DNA from: Treponema sp.
GTDB lineage: Bacteria > Spirochaetota > Spirochaetia > Treponematales > Treponemataceae
Length of the DNA: 7,422 nucleotides
Assembly (NCBI GenBank): GCA_023231445.1
Contig: JALNVF010000144.1
Location: 1-7,422 of the forward strand
Direction of reading: 5' to 3'
Every line of letters starts with the position of its first letter. The first letter of the stretch is position 1. The position numbers and the translations under genes were made by a program. Below, piece by piece: positions 1-6,067 of this stretch. A model generated the notes under the pieces. The model did not search any database and was not told where the DNA came from. It saw only the letters and a program-made list of their open reading frames with translations.

Positions 1-237
1 GTATATGCCATGTATCCTGATGTACAAATATCTGTACATGTTGCATGGGGATTTCAGAAGCAGAACACCGCGGTCATGATAGGAAAATCAATAATCAATA
101 AAACCTCGCAGGTAAATATCGGTGACGTCTGTCTGCAATACGGTGGGGGCGGCCACCACAATGCCGGAACATGCCAGCTTGAAAACGACAAGGTCGATAT
201 ACAGCTCCCCGAAATTCTGAAGAAACTCAATCCGTAG
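1..237 (+). CDS. DHH-family phosphoesterase, C-terminal fragment (DHHA1 domain)
   Basis: Only the last 78 codons lie in the window; the start is off the left edge and the frame is open from base 1. The stretch YGGGGHHNAGTC, about 30 residues before the stop, is the glycine-rich GGGH signature that ends DHHA1 domains. These domains position the substrate in DHH phosphoesterases such as NrnA-type oligoribonuclease/pAp phosphatases, c-di-AMP phosphodiesterases and exopolyphosphatase-like proteins. The catalytic DHH domain would be upstream and is not visible, so the substrate cannot be assigned. The gene ends in two consecutive TAG codons (235-240). An 80-bp spacer separates it from iorA, and read-through into iorA is possible because only a weak hairpin lies between them. 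The family call is fairly sure; the specific function is open. Confidence 0.75.
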   Translation, partial: VYAMYPDVQISVHVAWGFQKQNTAVMIGKSIINKTSQVNIGDVCLQYGGGGHHNAGTCQLENDKVDIQLPEILKKLNP

Positions 238-258
238 TAGTAAAAAACGCTTCTATGC

Positions 259-273
259 TGTATCATAGATACA
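259..273. promoter_or_regulatory. Short palindrome upstream of iorA, possible operator
   Basis: TGTATC-ATA-GATACA is a perfect 6+6 bp inverted repeat with a 3-bp centre, 48 bp before the iorA start. It lies in the -35 region of the weak candidate iorA promoter (TGTAAT at 292-297). The nine bases TGTATCATA recur at 6757-6765 in the palindrome before the solute-binding protein gene. It is a candidate regulator site only; a 6-bp repeat in AT-rich DNA can arise by chance. Confidence 0.3.
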
Positions 274-305
274 TTACACAAACTGTATTTTTGTAATCTT
301 TTTAA
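273..305 (+). terminator. Weak hairpin with T-run between the DHH gene and iorA; overlaps a possible iorA -10
   Basis: Bases 273-282 can fold on 288-297 (ATTACA/TGTAAT, one mismatch, then three A-T pairs) around a 5-nt loop, and CTTTTT follows. The stem is AT-rich and weak, so this is at best a leaky terminator for the DHH gene. The same bases 292-297 (TGTAAT) could be a -10 box placing an iorA transcript start near 304, just before the AGAGGA ribosome site at 308-313. No good -35 box is seen at the proper distance. Either reading, or neither, may be right. Confidence 0.25.
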
Positions 306-320
306 ATAGAGGATGTATCT

Positions 321-2060
321 ATGAAACAACTCATGCTGGGAAATGCGGCTGTCGCCCGCGGTTTATATGAAGCCGGCTGCGATATTATTTCCAGTTATCC
401 GGGAACACCAAGCACCGAAATAACTGAAGAAGCCGCAAAATTCAGAGAAATTTACTGCGAATGGGCACCGAATGAAAAAGTCGCACTCGAAACGGCTTTC
501 GGCGCCAGCCTTGCCGGAAAACGCGCATTCTGTGCCATGAAACATGTCGGCCTGAATGTCGCTGCAGATCCCCTTTTTACGGTAGCATACACCGGTGTAA
601 ACGCAGGTCTTGTCATCGGTGTAGCGGACGACCCCGGAATGCATTCATCGCAGAATGAACAGGATTCGCGGCATCATGCAATTGCGGCAAAAATTCCGAT
701 GCTTGAACCGTCGGATTCAGCAGAGGCTCTTTCATTCGCAAAGCTTGCATACGAAATTTCAGAAAAATTCGACACACCGGTACTTCTTAAAATGTGTACA
801 CGGATTTCCCATTCACAGTCAGTCGTTGAAACAGGCAGCCGGATTGAACAGCCTGTAAAACCCTATGAAAAAAATATCCGGAAATATGTTATGGCTCCGG
901 CGAACGCGATACAACGCCATCCTGTTGTGGAGGAACGTCTGCACAGTCTTACAGAATGGGCGGAAACTGCAGAAATCAACCGTGTAGAAAAAGGCAGCTC
1001 AAAAACCGGTATTATAACGTCGTCTACCTGCTATCAATATGTAAAAGAACTATTCGGGGACGAAGTAAACATATTGAAACTTGGCATGGTAAATCCGCTT
1101 CCCCCGAAGCTCATAAAGGATTTTGCATCAAAAGTTGAAAAAATCATTGTTATTGAAGAACTTGACCCGGTTATTGAAAATTTCTGCAAAACACTTGGCA
1201 TTAACGCACACGGAAAAGATATGCTGCCGGTATGCGGTGAATTCAGTCAGAATGTGCTTGCACATGCATTCGGCAAAGCAGACAAACTGGTAAAAAAACT
1301 TGAAGAAACCATTCCCGTACGACCGCCCGTTATGTGTGCCGGATGTCCTCACCGGGGTATGTTCTATGCACTTTCAAAAAACAAAGTGACGGTGCTGGGT
1401 GACATCGGGTGTTATACACTCGGCTCAGCCGCCCCTCTTTCCGCCATGGAAATGACGCTGTGTATGGGTGCGTCTGTATCAGCACTGCACGGATTTAATA
1501 AGGCACTCGGAAAAGACAGCGAAGGAAAAACAGTCGGCGTTATAGGAGACTCGACATTCTGTCATTCAGGCTTTACGGGACTTGCCAGTATTGCATATAA
1601 TCAGTCGAATTCGACTGTCATCATCCTCGACAACTCAATCACCGGGATGACAGGTCATCAGCAGAATCCTTCTACAGGCAAAAACCTGTACGGCGAACCT
1701 GCAGGAAAGATCGATCTTGAAGCACTTGTAAAAGCAATGGGTATAAACCGCGTAAGGATCGTTGATCCCTACAACATTGCAGAATGTGAAACTGCCGTAA
1801 AGGAAGAACTTGCAGTTGCAGAACCATCAGTAATTATAAGCAGACGGCCTTGCGTACTTCTTAAAGAAGTAAAACACAGCCTGCCATTCCACGTAGATAC
1901 AAAAAAATGCATGGGCTGCAAGGCTTGCATGAAAATAGGCTGCCCTGCACTCGCCATAAAAGACGGAAAGGCAAACGTGGACGTCACACTGTGCGTGGGC
2001 TGCGGCGTATGTAAACAGATGTGTAAATTCGACGCGCTTAAAAGCAGCGAAGAAAAATAA
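321..2060 (+). CDS. iorA: Indolepyruvate:ferredoxin oxidoreductase, alpha subunit
   Basis: Catalytic large subunit of the thiamine-diphosphate enzyme that oxidatively decarboxylates aryl pyruvates (indole-, phenyl- and hydroxyphenylpyruvate) with CoA to aryl-acetyl-CoA, CO2 and reduced ferredoxin. It is cytoplasmic and oxygen-sensitive. The 579 residues fit the family, which is usually around 580-640. The N-terminal pyrimidine-binding domain opens with GNAAVARGLYEAG and SSYPGTPSTE. MCAGCPHRG is at 338-346. The diphosphate/metal site is GDS at 409-411, with DNSITG from 437. The C-terminus is a bacterial-type ferredoxin domain with C530, C533, C536, C541-Pro and C558, C561, C564, C568, for two [4Fe-4S] clusters. 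The last cysteine is followed by Lys rather than the common Pro. ATG 321 is supported by AGAGGA at 308-313. iorB follows after 11 bp, so the two subunits are surely co-transcribed. Confidence 0.95.
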   Translation: MKQLMLGNAAVARGLYEAGCDIISSYPGTPSTEITEEAAKFREIYCEWAPNEKVALETAFGASLAGKRAFCAMKHVGLNVAADPLFTVAYTGVNAGLVIGVADDPGMHSSQNEQDSRHHAIAAKIPMLEPSDSAEALSFAKLAYEISEKFDTPVLLKMCTRISHSQSVVETGSRIEQPVKPYEKNIRKYVMAPANAIQRHPVVEERLHSLTEWAETAEINRVEKGSSKTGIITSSTCYQYVKELFGDEVNILKLGMVNPLPPKLIKDFASKVEKIIVIEELDPVIENFCKTLGINAHGKDMLPVCGEFSQNVLAHAFGKADKLVKKLEETIPVRPPVMCAGCPHRGMFYALSKNKVTVLGDIGCYTLGSAAPLSAMEMTLCMGASVSALHGFNKALGKDSEGKTVGVIGDSTFCHSGFTGLASIAYNQSNSTVIILDNSITGMTGHQQNPSTGKNLYGEPAGKIDLEALVKAMGINRVRIVDPYNIAECETAVKEELAVAEPSVIISRRPCVLLKEVKHSLPFHVDTKKCMGCKACMKIGCPALAIKDGKANVDVTLCVGCGVCKQMCKFDALKSSEEK

Positions 2061-2071
2061 CGGAGTACGGC

Positions 2072-2650
2072 ATGAAAAATAAAGTGACAAATATAATGAT
2101 CGTCGGTGTCGGTGGACAGGGCTCGCTGCTTGCAAGCAAACTGCTCGGTAAAGTCCTGCTCGATAAAGGATATGATGTAAAAGTTTCGGAAGTGCACGGA
2201 ATGAGTCAGCGAGGCGGAAGCGTCGTTACCTATGTACGTTTCGGCGACAAAGTTTATTCACCCATCGTAGATAAAGGTGAAGCAGATTTTATCGTCTCGT
2301 TCGAACTGCTCGAAGCGGCCCGGTATGTCGAATACCTTGCTCCGGACGGCAGAATCGTCACGAACACACAGCAGATCGATCCGATGCCTGTCATCACAGG
2401 GGCCGCCAGGTATCCCGAAAATCTTGTTGAAAAACTGCAGAAGCTCGGCGTCAACGTAGATGCGATGGACTGTCTGAGCCTTGCAGAACAGGCAGGGACG
2501 GCAAAGGCTGTAAATATCGTTCTCATGGGACGTCTCTCGAAATATTTCGACTTCCCCGAAAGCGAATGGCTGGAAGCACTTGAGAAAATGGTTCCTGCAA
2601 AATTCCTTGATATGAACAAAAAAGCATTTGCACTCGGAAAGGCAAATTAA
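2072..2650 (+). CDS. iorB: Indolepyruvate:ferredoxin oxidoreductase, beta subunit
   Basis: Small subunit of the IorAB complex, corresponding to the gamma domain of pyruvate:ferredoxin oxidoreductases (POR/KOR gamma family). It packs against IorA and contributes to the CoA/2-oxoacid part of the active site. Its 192 residues are typical for stand-alone IorB. Residues 12-17 form the glycine-rich GVGGQG turn after the first beta strand. EVHGMSQRGGSV at 40-51 is the family hallmark. The ATG at 2072 has GGAG at 2062-2065 with a 6-nt gap. The gene follows iorA by 11 bp. Downstream there is no further co-directional gene for 2 kb: REP-like hairpins and a bidirectional terminator close the unit, so in this genome the ligase usually found with iorAB is not in the same immediate transcript. 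Confidence 0.95.
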   Translation: MKNKVTNIMIVGVGGQGSLLASKLLGKVLLDKGYDVKVSEVHGMSQRGGSVVTYVRFGDKVYSPIVDKGEADFIVSFELLEAARYVEYLAPDGRIVTNTQQIDPMPVITGAARYPENLVEKLQKLGVNVDAMDCLSLAEQAGTAKAVNIVLMGRLSKYFDFPESEWLEALEKMVPAKFLDMNKKAFALGKAN

Positions 2651-2668
2651 TCATAGTTTGAATCACCA

Positions 2669-2690
2669 ACCTCGACGCAAGCGTCGAGGT
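2669..2690. repeat. REP-like hairpin 1 (10-bp perfect stem, CAAG cap)
   Basis: ACCTCGACGC and GCGTCGAGGT are perfect reverse complements separated only by AA. The folded form would be a 9-bp stem capped by CAAG. It is strongly GC-rich against its AT-rich surroundings, lies 18 bp after the iorB stop and is not followed by a T-run, so it is not a simple terminator. With hairpin 2 it forms a paired-hairpin block resembling REP/BIME-type intergenic repeats. Genome-wide copy number cannot be judged here. Confidence 0.6.
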
Positions 2691-2721
2691 ATGGAGTTCT
2701 CTAAAGGTATTGCAGTCAGGA

Positions 2722-2761
2722 TTTAATACCCCTCATACGCCCCAAGGGGCGGGGTATTAAA
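2722..2761. repeat. REP-like hairpin 2 (11-bp outer stem, 6-nt bulge, CAAG cap)
   Basis: An outer stem (TTTAATACCCC, 2722-2732, with GGGGTATTAAA, 2751-2761) is perfect over 11 bp. An inner stem GCCCC/GGGGC (2739-2743, 2746-2750) carries AA at its tip, so it is again capped by CAAG. The bases 2733-2738 (TCATAC) bulge out on the 5' side. The shared cap and the GGTAT at the 3' edge of each hairpin suggest the two belong to the same element. GGTATT at 2706-2711 can also pair with AATACC at 2725-2730, competing with the outer stem, so alternative RNA folds are possible. Confidence 0.6.
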
Positions 2762-2775
2762 CCCTCCGCACGAAT

Positions 2776-2812
2776 AAAAACCGCCGGTTGTATAATTCCT
2801 CCGGTGGTTTTT
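2776..2812. terminator. Bidirectional Rho-independent terminator between iorB and the GGDEF-EAL gene
   Basis: AAAAACCGCCGG (2776-2787) pairs with CCGGTGGTTTTT (2801-2812) over 12 positions with one G-T wobble and a 13-nt loop. The stem ends in a T-run on the plus strand and, by symmetry, also on the minus strand. It lies between convergent genes, 126 bp after the iorB stop and 13 bp beyond the stop of the minus-strand gene, and can serve both. Confidence 0.85.
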
Positions 2813-2824
2813 CGATAACCTCTT

Positions 2825-4093
2825 TTACAGGTATTTAATACAGTCTGCAAGAGGTACTGGTTTTCCCCATATAAATCCCTGAATACAATTGCAGGATACG
2901 TTTTTCAAAAAATCAACCTGCTGTTCACTCTCCACTCCTTCTGCAATTGTCTCAAGTCCTGTCTTCCCTGAAAAACTCGTCAGAGCCTTTATAATTTCAT
3001 CGTTTATATTATTTTTATTCTGAATCGCATCGATAAATGACTTGTCAATCTTTACCGTGTCAACCGGCATAGTACTTAAATTACAAAGAGATGAATAACC
3101 GGTACCAAAATCATCGATCGAAATTCGTACACCGTTTTTTTTAAGTTCCTTAACAGTTAATGCGGTTCGCGCCGGATCACTCATAAAAGAACTTTCTGTA
3201 ATTTCTATTTCCAGTTCAGCAGGATTTATGACTGCTTTTTCTAACAGATATTTGAATTGCGTAAGAAAAAGAGGCGCAAGAAGCTGTCTGCGTGAAACAT
3301 TCACGGAAACGATTCCTTTAAAATGATATTTTTCTTCCAGATCACGTAAATCGTTCATTACATTTTCCAGAACCCAGCCGCCGATACGATTAATAAAGTC
3401 AGATTTTTCAGCCGCAGGAATAAAAGATCCCGGATTCAGAAGTCCTGTTACCTTATTATTCCAGCGCAGAAGCGCCTCAAATCCGCGCAGACGGTGATCT
3501 TTAATATAAAACTGCGGCTGATAATACAGTAAAAACTCTTTATTTGTAAGACCGTCCGACATTCTCTTCTGAATATGTATTTCATTGAAGAAATCTGTAT
3601 ACATTTCCGGTTTATATACACAATAGTTACCCTTAAATTTTGTTTTAATATGTCTGAGAGCCAGATCGGCGTCCCTGTATAACGCAAATGCAGATTCGCC
3701 ATGTTCCGGATATACGGCAATTCCAATCGAAATACTTATCCGCCTTCTGCTGAATTCTGTAAATAGATCTTCACACAAGCCGGTAATGGACGCACCAGCA
3801 CCGCCGTTTTCAACTATGACAGCAAATAATTTCCCTTCAAGACGGTATACATGAAATACATCAGATTTTCTGCCGGACAGGAGAGATTCTGCAGTATTAA
3901 CTATTCTGCTGCCTGTTTTTCTGCCGGACAGATCATTAATGTAATGAATATTATCTATATCAATAAGCATAAGAATAAAATGCGAATCTGTTTTCCGGTA
4001 AATATCGATGAACCGGGTTAGTTCTTCATCAAACAGCTCTGATTGCGACAGAATTTCGTTTGCGTTACGGCATTGTATAGTTGACGACTGCAT
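2825..4093 (-). CDS. GGDEF-EAL protein: probable c-di-GMP phosphodiesterase with degenerate GGDEF
   Basis: A 422-residue cytoplasmic protein without signal peptide, membrane segment or N-terminal sensor domain. GGDEF domain at about 11-160: the signature is replaced by EGKLF (86-90, after R84), so it should not make c-di-GMP, though a regulatory nucleotide-binding role is possible. EAL domain at about 175-420: the expected residues are present, namely Q192, EAL 206-208 with R210, N265, E297 and E300, DDFGTGYSSL from 327, K348 in VKID, E385 in AEGVES, and Q405-G406. It is therefore likely an active phosphodiesterase opening c-di-GMP to pGpG. ATG 4093 has only a weak AAAGAGA ribosome site. A short ORF with a better site ends one base upstream, suggesting coupling. 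The gene diverges from an XRE regulator across a strong palindrome, and its candidate promoter overlaps that palindrome. The GGDEF part starts so near residue 1 that a lost sensor domain cannot be excluded. Confidence 0.93.
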   Translation of the reverse strand: MQSSTIQCRNANEILSQSELFDEELTRFIDIYRKTDSHFILMLIDIDNIHYINDLSGRKTGSRIVNTAESLLSGRKSDVFHVYRLEGKLFAVIVENGGAGASITGLCEDLFTEFSRRRISISIGIAVYPEHGESAFALYRDADLALRHIKTKFKGNYCVYKPEMYTDFFNEIHIQKRMSDGLTNKEFLLYYQPQFYIKDHRLRGFEALLRWNNKVTGLLNPGSFIPAAEKSDFINRIGGWVLENVMNDLRDLEEKYHFKGIVSVNVSRRQLLAPLFLTQFKYLLEKAVINPAELEIEITESSFMSDPARTALTVKELKKNGVRISIDDFGTGYSSLCNLSTMPVDTVKIDKSFIDAIQNKNNINDEIIKALTSFSGKTGLETIAEGVESEQQVDFLKNVSCNCIQGFIWGKPVPLADCIKYL

Positions 4094-4094
4094 T

Positions 4095-4145
4095 TCACGG
4101 GATCTCTTTATATAATCTAACCTTAAACCTCTTTTTTAAAAACAT
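4095..4145 (-). CDS. Possible 16-codon leader ORF coupled to the GGDEF-EAL gene
   Basis: On the minus strand, ATG 4145 opens a frame reading MFLKKRFKVRLYKEIP and stopping at TGA 4097-4095, one base before the ATG of the phosphodiesterase gene. AGGAG at 4154-4150 is a better ribosome site than the one before the main gene, although the 4-nt gap is short. The peptide is strongly basic. It could be a translational-coupling leader. Alternatively it could be the original N-terminus cut off by a frameshift, as its frame is offset by one from the main ORF. With only 16 codons, chance is a real possibility. Confidence 0.35.
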   Translation of the reverse strand: MFLKKRFKVRLYKEIP

Positions 4146-4163
4146 ACATCTCCTGTTTAATAG

Positions 4164-4185
4164 AGTAAAAATGATGATTTTTACT
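4164..4185. promoter_or_regulatory. Inverted repeat AGTAAAAAT / ATTTTTACT, possible operator
   Basis: AGTAAAAAT (4164-4172) and ATTTTTACT (4177-4185) are a perfect 9-bp inverted repeat with a GATG centre. It lies just upstream of the large palindrome at 4192-4227. The half-site TTTTACT recurs at 4229-4235, immediately before the XRE start. These could be binding sites of the XRE protein itself or of another dimeric regulator. The AT-rich composition tempers confidence. Confidence 0.4.
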
Positions 4186-4191
4186 AAATTA

Positions 4192-4227
4192 TCGATAATA
4201 TAATGTATAAATACATTATATTATCGA
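4192..4227. promoter_or_regulatory. Perfect 17+17 bp palindrome with mirrored -10 boxes (divergent operator/promoter)
   Basis: The arm TCGATAATATAATGTAT (4192-4208) is matched exactly by its reverse complement at 4211-4227, with AA between. Each arm contains TATAAT: 4199-4204 on plus, pointing to the XRE gene, and 4220-4215 on minus, pointing to the phosphodiesterase gene. A dimeric protein bound here would cover both -10 elements and silence both genes. The adjacent XRE protein is the natural candidate. The plus-strand -35 is poor (no TTGACA-like box 16-18 bp upstream), so that promoter may be weak or need an activator. Confidence 0.7.
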
Positions 4228-4243
4228 ATTTTACTTATGTCTA
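4215..4243 (-). promoter_or_regulatory. Candidate promoter of the GGDEF-EAL gene
   Basis: Read on the minus strand: TAGACA (4243-4238, five of six consensus bases), a 17-bp spacer, then perfect TATAAT (4220-4215). Transcription would start near 4208, giving a leader of about 115 nt that contains the short ORF at 4145-4095. The -35 box lies inside the first codons of the XRE gene, so the two divergent units are tightly interlocked. Confidence 0.55.
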
Positions 4244-4632
4244 CTAATAATATCTTACAATACAATGTTACTAAACCGCAGTATTTGCTTCATTCTTTAC
4301 ATGTGAAACAATCCCTCAAAGACACTTTTATCCAGAATCTCAAATACTTCAGAAATCAAAAAGGATTTTCTCAGGAAAAATTGTCAAATCTGCTCAATAA
4401 AGGATTCAACTATATTAATACGATTGAATGCGGAAAAAGTATGCCGCCTATAGATATGATAGAACAGATAGCAGCAACACTGGAGATTGATCCTGCATTA
4501 TTGTTTAAATCAGACGGATGCCCCGTGAACACAATTTTGTATGATAAGGAAATATTTATTCAGCAGATTTCAGCAGGATTGAACGAACAGGTACGTAAAA
4601 GTATCGAAAGTGTACTTCTGTCAAAAATATAA
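4237..4632 (+). CDS. XRE-family helix-turn-helix regulator
   Basis: A 131-residue DNA-binding protein. Residues about 31-90 form a Cro/C1-type five-helix HTH, with FSQEKLSNLLNKGFNYINTIECGKSMP spanning the HTH helices (split as FSQEKLSNLLN and KGFNYINTIECGKSMP). The C-terminal 35 residues are a short helical tail, perhaps for dimerisation, and the first 25 are unrecognised. No sensor domain is seen. ATG 4237 is the only start in the open frame after the stop at 4201-4203, but it has no Shine-Dalgarno sequence. GTG 4303 just before the HTH also lacks one. If transcription starts from TATAAT 4199-4204, the leader is only about 26 nt. The gene diverges from the c-di-GMP phosphodiesterase and likely controls it and itself through the palindrome at 4192-4227. 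It is followed after 68 bp by paaK, which has its own candidate promoter. Confidence 0.85.
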   Translation: MSTNNILQYNVTKPQYLLHSLHVKQSLKDTFIQNLKYFRNQKGFSQEKLSNLLNKGFNYINTIECGKSMPPIDMIEQIAATLEIDPALLFKSDGCPVNTILYDKEIFIQQISAGLNEQVRKSIESVLLSKI

Positions 4633-4640
4633 GAAATAGT

Positions 4641-4669
4641 TTCCCAAAAAATGATATCTATGTTATTAT
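4641..4669 (+). promoter_or_regulatory. Candidate promoter of the paaK-ACT unit
   Basis: TTCCCA (4641-4646, four of six) and TATTAT (4664-4669, five of six) are separated by 17 bp, giving a start near 4676 and a leader of about 25 nt before the AAGGA site at 4687-4691. A GATACA half-site at 4675-4680 sits at the presumed start. No terminator is visible after the XRE gene, so read-through from it is also possible. Confidence 0.45.
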
Positions 4670-4700
4670 AAGCAGATACAAACAATAAGGATAAAGAATA

Positions 4701-6011
4701 ATGTGTGAGCACTATTATCAGAAAGACGCGGAAACTATGCCTGAAGACCAGCTCAAAGAACTTCAGGGAAAGCGTCTCGCCGGACAATTTAAATGGGCAT
4801 ACGAAAATGTTGAATTTTACCGGAAACGCTGCCGGGAAGCAGGCGTTGAACCGGCAGATATACACGGTCTGCAGGATCTGGATAAACTGCCCTTCATGTG
4901 TAAAGACGACCTCCGTGCAACATATCCGTACGGATTATTTGCAGTTCCTCTTAAAGATGTAGTCCGTCTTCATGCATCGTCAGGGACAACAGGAAAACAA
5001 ATTGTAGTCGGATACACAAAAGAAGATCTTGACATATGGGATGATGTCGTCGCCCGCCAGCTTGTCGCAACAGGGGCATCCAGTGAAGACATCATACATG
5101 TTGCCTACGGATACGGCCTCTTTACGGGGGGATTCGGTATTCACGGTGGTGCAACAAAACTCGGCTGTACCGTTGTTCCTGTTTCCGCAGGAAATACACA
5201 GCGACAGATAACCATTCTTAAGGATTTTAAGTGTTCCATACTTGCCTGTACTCCTTCATATGCCGCATATCTGGGAGAAACACTTCACGATATGGGAATG
5301 ACACCGGACGATCTTTATCTGAAGTCAGGCATTTTCGGTGCAGAACCATGGACAGAAGCCATGCGCAGGGAAATTGAAAAGTCGCTTGGACTCAAAGCAT
5401 ACGATATCTACGGCCTTACCGAAATAATGGGACCGGGAGTTGCATACGAATGTAAAGAACAACATGGTATGCACGTAAATGAAGATCACTTTATTGTTGA
5501 GACAATTGATCCTCAGACCCATAAACGTGTCCCCGACGGACAAAAAGGAGAAATCGTATTTTCCTGTCTTACGCGTAAAGCTTTTCCGCTGCTCCGGTTC
5601 CGGACAAAGGATATCGGAATACTTGACCGTACCCCGTGTGCTTGCGGACGTACCTTTGTACGCATGTCAAAACCAATGGGACGTACAGACGACATGCTCA
5701 TCATCAGGGGTGTAAACGTATTCCCCTCGCAGATAGAAGAAGTTCTTCTGTCAAAAGGCTATCCGCCTGTTTATCAGATTATTGTAGGCAGAGAAGACAA
5801 TAACGATACGTTTGAAGTACAGGTCGAAATGACGGAAGATAATTTTTCCGATGTTGTAGGCGACATACGCCGCAAAGAAAACAACCTTTCAGCTGCGCTT
5901 CAGACAATTCTGCAGATAAAGGCAAAAGTGTCGCTTGTTGCCCCGAAAACCATCGAACGCAGCAACGGTAAAGCAAAGCGCGTAATTGATACGCGGAAAC
6001 TGCACGACTGA
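4701..6011 (+). CDS. paaK: Phenylacetate-CoA ligase family protein (aryl-acetate:CoA ligase)
   Basis: Adenylate-forming ligase: arylacetate + ATP + CoA to aryl-acetyl-CoA + AMP + PPi, in the cytoplasm. Its 436 residues are the usual PaaK length. The ATP-binding loop SSGTTGK is at 93-99, preceded by H91-A92. YGLTE (237-241) is the A5-type motif. GRTDDML at 327-333 and RGVNVFP at 336-342 mark the hinge to the C-terminal domain. The C-terminal lysine motif NGKAKRVID starts at 422. CACGRT before the hinge is common in the family. The ATG has AAGGA at 4687-4691 with a 9-nt gap. The substrate could be phenylacetate, indoleacetate or hydroxyphenylacetate. The nearby iorAB, whose product is the same CoA ester, and the following ACT gene point to aromatic amino acid metabolism rather than the aerobic paa ring-cleavage pathway, of which no other gene is present. 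The physiological direction is not known. Confidence 0.92.
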   Translation: MCEHYYQKDAETMPEDQLKELQGKRLAGQFKWAYENVEFYRKRCREAGVEPADIHGLQDLDKLPFMCKDDLRATYPYGLFAVPLKDVVRLHASSGTTGKQIVVGYTKEDLDIWDDVVARQLVATGASSEDIIHVAYGYGLFTGGFGIHGGATKLGCTVVPVSAGNTQRQITILKDFKCSILACTPSYAAYLGETLHDMGMTPDDLYLKSGIFGAEPWTEAMRREIEKSLGLKAYDIYGLTEIMGPGVAYECKEQHGMHVNEDHFIVETIDPQTHKRVPDGQKGEIVFSCLTRKAFPLLRFRTKDIGILDRTPCACGRTFVRMSKPMGRTDDMLIIRGVNVFPSQIEEVLLSKGYPPVYQIIVGREDNNDTFEVQVEMTEDNFSDVVGDIRRKENNLSAALQTILQIKAKVSLVAPKTIERSNGKAKRVIDTRKLHD

Positions 6012-6067
6012 CAGAAGCGGTAATTAAAACCAGGTGTCTGTGTGCAGTTTTATAAGGAGATTAATAT

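Noticed and set aside
1769..2197. 142-codon minus-strand ORF across the iorA/iorB junction
   Set aside because: It lies antisense to two well-supported genes, has a low-complexity His/Phe/Ser-rich translation and no recognisable domain; a shadow of the coding frames.
2254..2619. 121-codon minus-strand ORF opposite iorB
   Set aside because: Antisense to conserved iorB, with a serine-rich translation and no domain.
2669..2690. Hairpin 1 as the iorB terminator
   Set aside because: A strong stem but no T-run follows on either strand; the real terminator structure is at 2776-2812.
2669..2761. CRISPR repeats
   Set aside because: The two hairpins differ in sequence and size and there is no regular repeat-spacer pattern or cas gene; REP-like repeats fit better.
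3448..3726. 92-codon minus-strand ORF inside the GGDEF-EAL gene
   Set aside because: Overlaps the EAL coding sequence in another frame with no supporting ribosome site or domain.
4701..6011. paaK as part of the aerobic phenylacetate (paaABCDE) degradation pathway
   Set aside because: No epoxidase or other paa gene is present, and the neighbours are oxygen-sensitive IorAB and an ACT protein.
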